From assembly GCA_022457065.1 (NCBI GenBank), contig JAJGBQ010000001.1:1550001-1614000 (forward strand): 64,000 nt of DNA. The letters are read 5' to 3'. Origin of the DNA: Curvularia sp. ZM96. Its lineage: Eukaryota > Ascomycota > Dothideomycetes > Pleosporales > Pleosporaceae. Positions 1 to 11,083 of the stretch are shown in pieces; the first letter of the stretch is position 1, and every line of letters begins with the position of its first letter. Both the position numbers and the translations under genes were made by a program. The notes beneath the pieces are model-generated. The model ran no database searches, had not been told where the DNA came from, and was given only the letters and a program-made list of their open reading frames with translations.

Positions 1-1266
1 CCATTGCGAACGAGATTGATGAGCGTTGGGCTACGCTGTTGCATATACTATATAACTTAATAATAGGGAACCTGCGAGCTACGCAGCGTGATGATGAGTG
101 CCTTGAGCTGCACCTTTTTGCCTGGAAAACGTATAGTCTAATCGCATCTGCGGGTGGATAGTAGCGTCTATACATATTCAACATGATACAATTAGCATCT
201 GGATTCCGCAATTGGTACAGTATTTTTGCAGATATGATTGCGCATTGTGGATTTTAAACGGAGAAGAGCGCGTCACCGGTGTTAGAATCTGCAAGTTCTT
301 GGATCTCTGGAATTGGGGATATCGCTGTAAGAAAGCAATTAGCAGGAAGGTCTATCTCTGAGAGGCCTCATCCGACTTCGCGTGTTCATGTGTATCTATC
401 TCCGATTGTAGCTACTTCTTTTTTTCTTTTGGAGATGTGGATGACTCTGTAATATTCGGCTGCTTAGCGTAACTAAATGTAATACTACATGACATCAACA
501 CCCTTGCTCGGCACGCGATTTGCCAGCACACGTATCCTCACCACATTTCCGAGTACTCTTCGAATACCCAAAATATTTCTTGATATCTTCTATTTGTATT
601 CAGTTCCTCTTCTAATATCCCACTTCTTCTAATATCCCACTCACCCACCCAGACTGAATCCTGAAATGTCTACATAATCTCCTTTACTCAAGCCAGCGGC
701 CCAGACCACGTAGCCGTCACATTAGTTCCAGCAGAGCAGCGGATCCAAGATTAGGGTCAATTCTACCATGTCAAATGCATTGTTGGTCTGATAATGCACT
801 TCGAGTGTCGCACCCGTTTCAGTTTCACTCGCGACTTATTCTTCAAGGAGTAAGTCCTCCAGTTCCACATGCCGGCATGGTACCTCACAAAGTTTGAGAA
901 AATTGCATGCACTTCCCCATATGATCTCCGGGCTCTCACCGAGACCTCCCATTGTCAAGAACTGCGTGTTGGGGGTAAAAGAAGTGCTGGAAGAAGTCCG
1001 TTCTGTTCTACAGAGCGATGGTTTGGCTGTCCAAACCTACCTGTATTGCCAAAGGGAACTTACTCCTACTATAAGGCTCGAGTACACATATTCTAGAGAC
1101 TAGACTTCGGATTCAATTTTCTAAATTCATAGTGCATAGGAACACCTACAGGGTTCCTCTAAATGGAAACTATAAGAAACATACCGAAGAACACGTAGAA
1201 CCATACAATAAAATGCTCACCATTGGTCTCAGTTCTCTCCACGATTGGTCGCAGCTTAATAGCCAG
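1..1266. other. Gene-free left flank
   Basis: No convincing gene in this AT-leaning stretch. It contains a 17-bp direct duplication (608-641) and, between about 870 and 1105, short overlapping open frames whose translations faintly recall an adenylate-forming enzyme but are broken by stops; see findings. Confidence 0.5.
608..641. repeat. 17-bp perfect tandem duplication
   Basis: TCTTCTAATATCCCACT occurs twice head to tail (608-624 and 625-641). It lies in non-coding DNA and looks like a simple slippage duplication. Confidence 0.8.
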
Positions 1267-2275
1267 CTACATCATTGCATAAACCAATTTTTGATGTACC
1301 AAATGCTCGAGGTAGTAAGGTGTAAGAACACCAAGTAGATGAGATCCCCAGTCATTGACGAACCGCTCGAGCCAGAATGCTTTAGCAAACTCCCAATACT
1401 CAGGATACCACCCTGCCAGCTCCCAGTCAATGATTGCTTTGACACGACCATCTTTTACGATGATGTTCCTGGGTGCGAAGTCCCCATGGGTGAAAACAAT
1501 GGCATACTTGTTTGCACCTAGCATACCGCGGATGTAGGGGTCCATGTGGATCCTTTTCGATTTGGCGATATACGCATCAAATATGGTAGAATGGAAGTCT
1601 TCAACGCTCTCGAACGGACCTAGACCTAGTTAGAGGCATCGTCGTAGACTGGTATGTGTATTAACACTAACCTTTAGAAGGTGTAGACCATTCCAACATG
1701 ACATCAGTGACTGGCCCTCTATTTGCGGATCCGATGTAATCAGCAGCTGGAAGAGAACGAAGCTCTGTCATGTACTTCTTTAAGTCTGCTGAGATCACTT
1801 GCTTCTCGTCGGAAGTGCATTTTGGCCATGCCGTCTCCAGGTCTTCGCCTTCAATGAACTCCTCGAAAATGTATGTGTCGTAGCGACTGACAAACATGTT
1901 GGGATCTCGGTCTAGAGGCCCGTATGCATATGCCGCAAACAGCTTTGGGACGGGTATCGATGTATTCTCGGCCACATATAGCATGTTCTTAGCTTCGATA
2001 AGAGACGCACAACTGCCGTGTTTCACCAACATTGATGGTGAAATCTTTGCAAGTATCGTGCCCGTTTTCACAGGTAGTCTCTCTGGGTTCAGCGCCTTCA
2101 GTTGTTCTGGGGTGATGAGTTCTTGTCCCGGGGCAAGATACATCAAGTAAATTTGTGGACTGGAAGGCGTCGAATTGTACAGTTCGGGCATGGCGGCCTT
2201 TTGAATTGCGACGATAGGATGCTACCATATATGAGTAATGAGAGGCCTCTGGCTTGATAAACCACGTACCGTCAT
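1267..2275 (-). CDS. APH/choline-kinase-fold phosphotransferase-like protein
   Basis: Predicted 302-aa protein of the aminoglycoside phosphotransferase (APH) superfamily, which is expanded in filamentous fungi; the substrate is unknown. Three coding exons: 2275-2270, 2221-1672 and 1619-1267, with introns of 48 and 52 bp. The catalytic-loop Brenner motif HGDFAPRN is at about residues 230-237 (Asp232, Asn237) and the metal-binding IDWE at about 249-252. Both are intact, so a working kinase fold is plausible. The first coding exon is only six bases (ATGACG) before a GTACGT donor; splicing gives an N-terminus MTHPIVAIQKAAMPEL in frame with the rest. A shorter start at the ATG ending at 2191 is the alternative. 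No neighbour suggests a pathway. The family is sure, the function unknown. Confidence 0.8.
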
Positions 2276-3132
2276 GTTGTCCAGTACTGAAACCATGTTG
2301 GAGTGAGCTACTTGTGGCCTGTCGTTGTAGCAGATCGGCTCTTCTTAATCCGGTGGCGCGAGAATTATCAATCTGTGGTTGATTGTTGTGAAAGAAGAGA
2401 GTTGAGCAAATAAATCCATTGTAGGGATGCAAGAGACAAACGGAGGTACAAGGCAACACTCTCGGCACGCTCATACTTTATACCGCGTCGGTGCATCACG
2501 TGCACGTGGTGGATGAGAAAGTGAGAGTGAGAGCAAACGGAGCACAATATGCTCACCACTTTCCGTCCCATGTCTCTGTGTCATAGTGTCGCTAGAAGGA
2601 GCTAGATTTTGTAATGCAAAACAAGTTCTCTAGGTGAACGTCTTCAAAAACGTTTAGCAATACCTAATGCTGAGCGTCATTTTAAAAGCAAGATGGAGTC
2701 CTTTTTCCAGCCGCAATACTTCCATCTAACATATCTGATAAGTAATTTCCCCGACCGGCAACATCTATGGCGCCACAGTCGGCCTACCCATGTCGCTCAC
2801 AACACAGCACAGAATGCTGAAATTGGGAGAGGTGATTCTTTTCCGAGCATGTAAATGATAGCCAGAGTCACTATCCTCTTTAATAGAGTTGAGTGGGCTT
2901 CGGCTTCGAGTAGTCTGCATTTGGAGCATCCCGAGCATAGGTCTGACGTCTCGAGCGGCGCTAGCTTTCCGCCGCCAAGCCAAGCCATCGCAACGAACGC
3001 CGAACCTCACACCCGACGACGCACCGCCGACGCCTATCACAGCTTCACAACCACCTCAACCCACGCCGGGACACCTCTCGCCACAATTGAATTGGCCTGT
3101 TTCGCTGGTGCTACATCGACGACGAAGCAGCA
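2276..3132. other. Divergent intergenic region
   Basis: Lies between the start of the APH-like gene (minus) and the complex I subunit gene (plus). Presumably holds both promoters and 5' leaders. I see no coding potential or repeat in it. Confidence 0.5.
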
Positions 3133-3647
3133 ATGAACTCGATCCGCGCCGCAACCAGCGGCTCCCGCGCTGTCGCTTCTGCCCTCTCCGCCACCCCACG
3201 CACCACCACCCGTGCCTTCTCGCGATCACAAGCAAAGCAGGCAGGACACGGACCCAGCTACGACCCTCCATCAGGATGGCTGTTTGGTGTCAAGCCCGGC
3301 GAGACGTATGAGAAGGAGGGCTGGGAGAATGCCATGTACTGGGGTTTCGGAGGTGCTTGTGCATTCGGAGTCGTTGCTTACGCTTTTAAGCCCGATACTA
3401 GGTATGTTCGAGACCTAATTCTTGACTCTTGGATGATCATGATGGAGCAATGGCAGAGCGGAAGAGGGGGAGTCATAGAAGCCGTTGGAAGTATCAGGGG
3501 TGAAGCGGGCAGGACCAGAGAAATTATACAAATTCGTGTCGCGGCTAACAGTTCTCTAGCATCCAAACCTGGGCCCTAGAGGAGGCGCGACGAAGACTTG
3601 AAGCTGAGGGCATTCTCACAGACCCGGATACTGTCAAGAAGGAATAG
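3133..3647 (+). CDS. NADH:ubiquinone oxidoreductase ESSS-type (NDUFB11-like) subunit
   Basis: Predicted 118-aa accessory subunit of mitochondrial complex I, inner-membrane arm. Exons 3133-3401 and 3560-3647 join across a 158-bp intron (GTATGT...TAG), long for this window. Residues 1-33 are rich in Arg, Ser, Ala and Thr and lack acidic residues, as in a mitochondrial presequence. They are followed by the conserved SYDPPSGWLFGVKPGE-type block and a single hydrophobic segment at about 68-86 (MYWGFGGACAFGVVAYAF). The C-terminus is a short charged helix (ALEEARRRLEAEG). Length and arrangement fit the fungal ESSS family. Reading through the intron would give a diverged 148-aa tail, so the spliced model is preferred. 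Confidence 0.85.
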
Positions 3648-4429
3648 AGCACCGAATGCCAGTAGGCAGCCGAACGACCAGCGGATGAACTACGTGTGGA
3701 ACAAAGCGATACATAGGCGGAATTCTACAGCAGCACGAACCAAACTGTACATACGCCAGCGAGGATGGAGAGGAGCTTTTCTTTTGTGAGTGCGGTTATG
3801 GCTGGCCCACGGGGTCTATAGACTTTGCCGAAGTTGGTTGTTATTGCCTATGGGTAAGCAATTATATTTTGTTTTCAATAGCCGTATGGTATGGCTATGT
3901 AAGGTGATGTTGTCGAAAATCGAATGCGGATCAATGGATTTCCTTGGACGTGGACCTAGGACGGAAGCCAAGAACATGACTCCTAAGACAGGATCCAGTC
4001 CGAAATCGAATCAGCCGTACGGTAGGACATTTTCCTGTTATTTCCTAAAGAATGCGCATTGTCCGTTCTGTACAGACAAGAAAGTGAGTCCTTCCAGCAG
4101 TGACTAGACGTCGACATTGGGATAGGTTCTAGAGTGACTTGCTAGGGCCGGTGTGAGAATTAACTTCTGCTAATCGAGCAACCGCCGAGCTCCAGGAACA
4201 AAGTTTGAGGTGGCCAAGTAATTTCGATACCGCAATCAAAGCATTCTAGCCCAATTAGGCTCATTCGGCCCCCAATCTGAGAATCCTTTGATACCACTGT
4301 CATGCCTCCCTAATCCTAAAGGGAAAGGTGTGCGAATGGGTATCGTCGTTGTTTTGGTGTGTCTCGACTGCGCTCCCTGCCAGGCTGCGGAGACTGATCT
4401 TGCACTACCATTACCACAACGACGTCACA
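3648..4429. other. Intergenic, no feature seen
   Basis: 3' region of the complex I gene and upstream region of the next gene on the same strand. Short open frames here have no recognisable or domain-like content. Confidence 0.5.
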
Positions 4430-5363
4430 ATGCCCCTCAGTATTAAACGCACGCTCACTGTTATCTTTTTCTTCATATTTGAGATACGCAGCCAGACAAC
4501 TTCGGTAGACCCCTCGAAATTCATCGGGTATTATGTTGCACCGGATTCTGGTACGTTCTATTGATGTCTTCGTGTTGGATAAGCATAGCTGAAGCCGTTC
4601 AGTCGAGCCATTGTTTGCAGGCAATGCTTGGGTCACCTCTGGATCTTATGCAGGTGACTGCAACAGCGGCGGCCGCTGTTCAATAGCGACAAAATGTGCG
4701 AAGAACCTGCTACACTATGACGACGATACGGTCTGGACCTGGTGAGCACTGTGATTCTCGACGTCTACATGTGTGCTGATGAATGTCAGTGGTGCAGGGG
4801 CATCATGTGTAGAGGCTACGATCTATGCGACATCTCCAGCAGGACTCCCGTCAGCGGTTAACTACGCCTGTCGTATGTACTGGAAAGCGTACACCATTTA
4901 CCGGGAACTGCCAGCAACTGCGGAGCCGATGACGACGTCAATTGACACTGTTACGACCGCACCACCCGACCCAACCTCGACAGAAGCAGGAGTGAGAACG
5001 GTTTATATATCCGTACCAGCAATCACGACAACTTCGAATACAACAGCCACTTCAAATACAAATGCAGCGACCGCGCCAACAGCCACTCCTCCGCAGGCAT
5101 TGGCTCAAGACAAATCCTGGATAGCCGGTGTTGTTATTGGACCAGTTTTCGTAGTTGCTCTTGTCGCTGCAGCAGTTTGGGTATGGATAAGAAGAAGAGC
5201 GGGCCAGAAGGGCAAACCTGTTGAATTGGACGGGCAAAGCAATAATCACTGGCAGGCGTACCCGCACTATCAGCAGTACCACGAAAAAGACTCTGACGGA
5301 CAAGTGATCGAACTGCCAAGCTCACGACCGCCTGCTGAGTTGGACTCTAACGGGTATCGATGA
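4430..5363 (+). CDS. Single-pass membrane protein with Cys-containing ectodomain
   Basis: Predicted 271-aa type I membrane protein. Exons 4430-4550, 4621-4741 and 4790-5363; the two introns are 70 and 48 bp. An N-terminal hydrophobic signal (residues about 7-20, LTVIFFFIFEI) is followed by a compact ectodomain with about six cysteines (to about residue 130). A Thr/Ser/Ala/Pro-rich stalk suited to O-mannosylation comes next, then one transmembrane helix (GVVIGPVFVVALVAAAVWVW), a stop-transfer RRRAGQKGK and a hydrophilic tail of about 60 residues with Tyr/His/Gln clusters. The layout resembles fungal Mid2/WSC-like wall sensors, but I do not recognise a WSC cysteine pattern and assign no function. 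Confidence 0.75.
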
Positions 5364-7277
5364 GACAATGTCTCCAAGATTTGGCTCTCGAAACCAAGAA
5401 GAATCATTATGGGAGAACGGGAAACAATTCCATCATCCAACTGGTTCGTGATTGATATCCTTTCATTATCGCACAATGGTTCGATGATGGTCGGAATTTA
5501 ATAACAGTCTGCTCCCACAGGTAGTTTCGCTACTGTTGAGCAGGTTATTAACCAGGACGTGGCAGGCACCGTTGAATGGAGAAACGGACGAAGTCTCCGC
5601 CTCCAAATAGTAAAAGGGACATGCCGAGAAATCCAAGAGTTCAAGATTTGATTACAGCAAACAGGCAAAAGGAAGAATGCTGGTGGTTGGGCTAGTACAT
5701 ACCATAGGCACATTAAGAAATGCCAAGAACCGAAACTCGGCTATTCCTCTCTAGGAAGAGTTCCTCGCCTCCTCTCCCAAGGTGTGTATACCTGTCTTGC
5801 TTTGTACCCCCATCCTTAATCGTTATTTCCCTACATCTGCGCTTATTCCAATTTCTGTTATCATGTATTCTCATGCATTCCGGCAAAAACGCTGCAATCT
5901 CTTCTGAGATGAGCTTGTGCGCCATTGCCCAATTGACAGCTCCTTGCCAGTGACGAGTTGTCAGGATGCCTTGCTGGTATTGTACAATCGGTGATACGAC
6001 TCCATAGCGGTGCGATATGCAATCGGTACCTGCTGGAATACTCAGAAATAATATTTCGGAGTATGTTTGTCCAACCTACCAGCCTCACTTCACTGCACAA
6101 TGCTTGCGGCTCAGCGGCTTATATCCGGTTACCATATTTTGTGCATAAGGTACCTCACTTGCAGATCCATATGGTGTTGCCGCCCACCAGGAAACCCGTC
6201 GTGGTAAACAACTGGCCGTCCATCTTGACTGGTCGGAATATATATTGCCCCGGGGTAGATTGATTAGGCTGAACTTGATACCGGGTCCGCAGGAAACAAC
6301 CTCGATGTCCAGCTCTTGCCATCCTCGTCGCATAACAGAGCGAATATTGAGATGGTCCAGATCTCGACTTCCCCTTACGAACCTTTCCGGATCGCTGCTT
6401 CGCAAATTCACAAGTCAAAAGCCGAAATGGCGGACAAATTCGAAGCGAGACCCCGGTCTTGGCGAGCCATCATCCCTGGACATCAATCTATCTAGTACGG
6501 AAGATTAACCGATGATTCGGGTCGACGCCTCTTTGAGAAGACTTAGCTCACACCTGTGAAGCTTCGAGCAAGGCGTAGCTTATTTTTCAGAGGAGTCTCG
6601 TCCCGTTTATCCCGGAAGCTTCGTGTCGGTTGTAAGCTTTTACTAAGTGGTACCTGAAACCTACGGCCAAAGGTCATTTGACCTTGCCCTCTCAGTATCC
6701 ACTTCGCCTTTGCCAGCAAGCGGTCTTCTTTCATATGCGCTTGCCGGGATATTGACTGGGCGTACGTGTCAAGTCATCCATAAGACAAAGCTTGTCAGGC
6801 TGTCCCTGCTCCCCCGCACGGAATCTTCGCTGCTTCAAAAACACATGTCTTCACTGTGTTGCTTGTAGCGGCGCAACCCATGCAAATAACCTTACTTTCT
6901 CGGTCAGAACCAAGACCTGGATAGACTCGTGAGCCTCATGATCTTAACCTGGGTATTAATTGCTGAATCGGGCCGAGCATGTCTTTTCTAGAAGATCTGC
7001 TCATATATGCTCACGAGTTGTTGGAAAAGCAATATATGTCAACCAGGTTTCGGAACGACTAAGCTGAATACCAGGAACTGCAGCGGCTACGAAGAGACTT
7101 TGTGGGAGAGGCTTTGCACCGGCACTGCTGTTTAGGAACGGCATGCGGCAATGACAATATACACACCCACTCGACTGATACCTGCGGAACAACGCGTGAC
7201 TTGGTGACAGGGTGTGGGCCAAGCCACAGTGAGTACTATCAACGTTGATCTACGCAACTTCGCCTTCATACATATGA

Positions 7278-7314
7278 GGCTAGTTGCTTGTCGTCGAATA
7301 GCGTTGGAGGCTAA
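7278..7314 (+). promoter_or_regulatory. Two candidate XlnR/Xyr1-type sites (GGCTAR)
   Basis: GGCTAG at 7278-7283 and GGCTAA at 7309-7314 match the GGCTAR core bound by the fungal (hemi)cellulase activator XlnR/Xyr1. They lie about 450-480 bp upstream of the cellobiohydrolase ATG. A six-base degenerate motif is weak evidence on its own; the location is what makes it interesting. CreA-like SYGGRG cores (for example CTGGGG at 7409-7414) are also present. Confidence 0.35.
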
Positions 7315-7689
7315 GAATTTAGATTGCAACCCATATTGGATTAGACTTGGTGCATCGTCGGGCAAAGCTGCATATTCTTCTCCACCTACAGCCTGTTTCC
7401 CTACCTCCCTGGGGCAAGAGGCCGTTTCCTGTGGCGCACAGATCTCCACAATACCCCGGAAAACTCCACGACGAGGAAGCCACTACGGATAATTCATCTA
7501 CGTTTCATTACTCTGGCACTTCTAGTGATGTTCTACACTCCCGACGTCCCGTTCTACTCGTGGTATTGGTGAGAACTGTCTGCAAGAGGCTCAAAGGATG
7601 CTGATCGCATGCGGCTTGCAATAACGAACGGTCATATAGGTACTTTGGCAAAGTACCACCCATGATGCTCAGCAGCAGTGAAAGTTTTG

Positions 7690-7696
7690 TATATAA
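7690..7696 (+). promoter_or_regulatory. TATA box of the cellobiohydrolase gene
   Basis: TATATAA sits 66 bp upstream of the start codon, followed by a CAAC-rich leader. It is the clearest core promoter in the window, in keeping with a strongly inducible secreted enzyme. Confidence 0.7.
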
Positions 7697-7761
7697 GGGG
7701 GAGCCCCCAACAACCAGAAGCTTTCGATACCCAACATCCGACTTTCATTCAACAAGCCGCC

Positions 7762-9174
7762 ATGTACAGGACACTCGCCTTCGCTTCTCTCTCGCTCTAC
7801 GGAGCCGCCCGCGCTCAGCAGGTTGGCACCAGCACTGCTGAGAATCACCCCAAGCTTACCTGGCAAACATGCACGGGCACCGGTGGCACTAACTGTTCCA
7901 ACAAGTCCGGTTCCATTGTGCTTGACTCCAACTGGCGATGGGCCCACAACGTCGGCGGATACACCAACTGCTACACAGGCAACACGTGGAGCACGGAGTA
8001 CTGCCCTGACGGTGAAAGCTGCACCAAGAACTGCGCCATTGACGGTGCTGACTACTCTGGTATGTTGTCTGAGTGAACAGAGTGTAGTATGTTCTAAGAT
8101 TTTCCAGGCACCTATGGTATCACTACCAGCAACAACGCTCTCAGCCTCAAGTTTGTCACCAAGGGTTCCTTCTCCAGCAACATTGGTTCGCGTACCTATC
8201 TCATGGAGACCGACACCAAGTACCAGATGTTCAACCTCATCGGCAAGGAGTTCACCTTTGACGTTGATGTCTCCAAGCTACCCTGCGGTCTGAACGGTGC
8301 TCTCTACTTCGTCGAGATGGCCGCTGACGGTGGTATCGGCAAGGGCAACAACAAGGCCGGTGCCAAGTACGGAACTGGATACTGTGACTCGCAGTGCCCC
8401 CACGACATTAAGTTCATCAACGGCAAGGCTAACGTTGAGGGATGGAACCCCTCGGCTGCCGACCCTAACGGTGGAGCCGGTAAGATCGGTGCCTGCTGCC
8501 CCGAGATGGACATTTGGGAAGCCAACTCCATCTCCACTGCCTACACTCCCCACCCCTGCAAGGGCACTGGTCTCCAGGAGTGCACTGACGCCGTGACCTG
8601 CGGTGACGGTGACAACCGTTACAAGGGTGTCTGCGACAAGGACGGTTGCGACTTCAACAGCTACCGCATGGGTGTCAAGGACTTCTACGGTCCCGGTGCT
8701 ACTCTCGACACCAGCAAGAAGATGACTGTCGTCACCCAGTTCATCGGCTCTGGCTCCAGCCTCTCCGAGATCAAGCGTTTCTACGTCCAGAACGGCAAGG
8801 TTTACAAGAACTCCGAGTCTGCCATTGAGGGCGTCAAGGGCAACTCCATCACCGAGAGCTTCTGTACCGCACAGAAGAAGGCCTTCGGCGACACTTCTTC
8901 CTTTGCCACTCTTGGCGGTCTCAACGGCATGGGTGCATCGCTTGCTCGCGGTCACGTCCTTGTCATGTCCCTCTGGGACGACCACGCCGTCAACATGCTC
9001 TGGCTCGACTCGACCTACCCCACCGACTCCACCAAGCCTGGTGCTGCCCGTGGTACCTGCCCCATCACCTCCGGCAAGCCCGAGGATGTCGAGAAGAACT
9101 CTCCCGATGCCACTGTTGTCTTCTCCAACATCAAGTTTGGTCCTATTGGCTCTACTTTTGCTCAGCCCTCGTAA
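7762..9174 (+). CDS. cbh1: Secreted GH7 cellobiohydrolase (exo-beta-1,4-glucanase), no CBM
   Basis: Predicted 454-aa glycoside hydrolase family 7 enzyme that releases cellobiose from cellulose chain ends outside the cell. Exons 7762-8059 and 8108-9174 flank a 48-bp intron. A signal peptide of about 17 residues ends ARA before QQVGT, so the mature N-terminus is probably pyroglutamate. The catalytic block EMDIWEAN is at about 231-239, giving nucleophile Glu232, Asp234 and acid/base Glu237, at the spacing typical of the family. Many paired cysteines are present. The protein stops after FGPIGSTFAQPS, so linker and CBM1 are absent, as known for CEL1-type enzymes of Cochliobolus. Codon use is strongly C-ending, consistent with high expression. 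Carbon-source control is likely; see the TATA and GGCTAR entries. Confidence 0.95.
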
Positions 9175-9685
9175 GCGCTTTGAGGTTGCTACGCTGCAGA
9201 GGCTATGGTTATGGCGGGACTAGATGCTTCACCTAAATCTTAGAGAGAGTTTCAGGTGTAGTTGTTTTCTTCCTATGTCCGCACGGCCCCATTCATTCGC
9301 TTCTTCTTCTCTCTCGTACCTTGTATATATTTGGTGTGATGTTGTGGTGGAACTAGAAAGTGTGCATACAACAAACTAGGCAAATGGAAATTTGCATTCA
9401 GAAAATCGTAAAACAAAGCGGTCCTTTCGAGATGAAGTGTGATAAGTGTGATAATAATAGTTTGTCTCGTCTTGCGACTAAGTGGTGGTTCTCGTGTCTA
9501 TGGGAACTCTCTGCAGTTTAGTCTATAACTGCGCCGTCTTCGAAATGCCCATCTATATCCGCTTGAAATGCTGATAACGTGCTTGCAAGATCCCAATCTC
9601 CCATGCCAAACGCCCGCTGTAGAAAAACCAAAGATGTAAAAAAGCAACATGAAGTCAACGGCTTGGAGGCAGAATACCCCGCCAT
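9175..9685. other. Convergent 3' region
   Basis: Between the stop codons of the cellobiohydrolase (plus) and the F-box gene (minus). AT-rich 3' UTR-like sequence with several AATAA-like words; nothing coding. Confidence 0.5.
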
Positions 9686-11083
9686 CTAGCCCAACGTCCT
9701 CCCCCGCTGCACGCTCATCCGCGCCATCTCCTCAGCCGCACTCCTCGCAACATCCCGTCTATCCTGCTCATACCGTCTCGCAGCCTCTGCATTTTCCTCT
9801 GCCGTCCTCCAGGAACGTGGTATAGCACTCGACCTGCGGACCACATCGTCATGTTCATCCAGCTCCTCCTCTTCGTCGAGCGTATTCCGCCTCATGAACG
9901 AGCGGTAAATACGGGCCGTGGGTGAACTCTTCGGCTGCATCTTGATCTCGTTCATCGTAGAAGACGCATCCACACTCTCAAATGCACGGCGAATAGCACC
10001 CGCCTGCAACCCCGCCATGCGCAACAAACACGTCCCCGACGACACCGACGACTTCTTCGCCCAGCCCTCCGCCGCACACACACCATGAGCGCGCCACCCC
10101 GTCTCAAACGGCGTACGGGCAGTACCAAGATCGCGCCAGGTCTGCACGACGAGTCTTGTCTGGCCCCCTGTCGCGTGGGGAAATACTTGGGTGCTAACGG
10201 CCCAGTCGGTGGCACACATGCTGCAGTTTTGCGTGAACTGGTACTTCCAGCCACGACGAACGGCATTGTCGATGGCGGCCATGAGGCCAGAGTGCCCGTT
10301 GTCGCTGTCGTGGTGGCCAGTCAGGATGTGCGGTAGCGCGGGCCACAGGGTGCTTAGGAGGTGGCGGCTGCGTGTTGCAAAGGAAGGGATGATAATGGCG
10401 AAGGAGGAATGGAGCAGGAAACGGCCTTTGGATATCTTTGCGGATATTTGCAGCTTGGTTGGCACGGGTGTCCTCGAGATCTTGATCATGCCTTTTTGCT
10501 CATGGGTGAAGGCTGAGAGAGGGATGCCGTGCTCAGGACCTAGAAGGGCGGCGTTGATAGCCAGTCGGACGTGGTGATAGCGTAGGATGTAGTCGCTGCC
10601 GGCGTAGAGGTAACTGTTGAAATCGGCACACTCGCGACGTTTACCAGAGGGGGTGCTTGGACCCTCGTTGGGATTCCATCGATGGAATTTGTCGCACCAG
10701 CCGCAGAACCAGTGGCCGGGGAATGCTCGTTCGACTACGGCTTCGATGGTCCGCCGCTTCTCGAACCGGTTCTTGCTCCCCTCGACGTAGCGAGAGAGCA
10801 CGTTGGTGCCGAGGGAATAGTAGATGAAGCGGCTGGATAGACAAAAGGCTGCTGCAGAGGCAGTGTCGAGGTGGGCGTTGATGTGCTGAATCAGTTCGAC
10901 CGGAAGGGTGAGAATCGGTGCCTTTTGGGGAAGTTTTGTGATAGTAGCCACGGAGTTTGATACATCGTGTCCAAAGGCAGAATCTATGCTCGTCCTCGAA
11001 CTGGCTGTATCGGACGAAGAGTCGTTGGTTGATGGGCGTGAACGTGAAGAGCCGAAACTCAGGGAGCGACGAAAGAAACCCAT
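9686..11083 (-). CDS. F-box domain protein
   Basis: Single-exon 465-aa protein. Residues 1-50 are Ser/Arg-rich and disordered. An F-box-like segment follows at about 56-95 (LTLPVELIQHINAHLD...AAFCLSSRFIYYSLG), which in such proteins binds Skp1 of an SCF ubiquitin ligase. A Cys/Trp-rich patch with CGWC and HRW at about 125-135 looks like a small metal- or fold-stabilising element common in fungal F-box proteins. No WD40 or leucine-rich repeat is visible, so the substrate cannot be guessed. The C-terminus (about 400-465) is Glu/Arg-rich and probably helical. It converges with the cellobiohydrolase gene but has no evident functional link. Confidence 0.75.
   Translation of the reverse strand: MGFFRRSLSFGSSRSRPSTNDSSSDTASSRTSIDSAFGHDVSNSVATITKLPQKAPILTLPVELIQHINAHLDTASAAAFCLSSRFIYYSLGTNVLSRYVEGSKNRFEKRRTIEAVVERAFPGHWFCGWCDKFHRWNPNEGPSTPSGKRRECADFNSYLYAGSDYILRYHHVRLAINAALLGPEHGIPLSAFTHEQKGMIKISRTPVPTKLQISAKISKGRFLLHSSFAIIIPSFATRSRHLLSTLWPALPHILTGHHDSDNGHSGLMAAIDNAVRRGWKYQFTQNCSMCATDWAVSTQVFPHATGGQTRLVVQTWRDLGTARTPFETGWRAHGVCAAEGWAKKSSVSSGTCLLRMAGLQAGAIRRAFESVDASSTMNEIKMQPKSSPTARIYRSFMRRNTLDEEEELDEHDDVVRRSSAIPRSWRTAEENAEAARRYEQDRRDVARSAAEEMARMSVQRGRTLG

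Larger units (their letters stand above)
5364..7761. other. 2.4-kb gene-free region upstream of the cellobiohydrolase
   Basis: No gene can be supported; open frames are short and broken. The 3' few hundred bases carry plausible promoter elements of the cellobiohydrolase (TATA box and GGCTAR sites, listed separately). Minus-strand frames around 6155-6418 have protein-like stretches, but I cannot assign them to a family. Confidence 0.5.

Noticed and set aside
8278..8985. 235-codon minus-strand frame inside the cellobiohydrolase
   Set aside because: Mirror of biased codons in the GH7 gene; composition is Val/Gly/Leu/Asp with no signal or domain.
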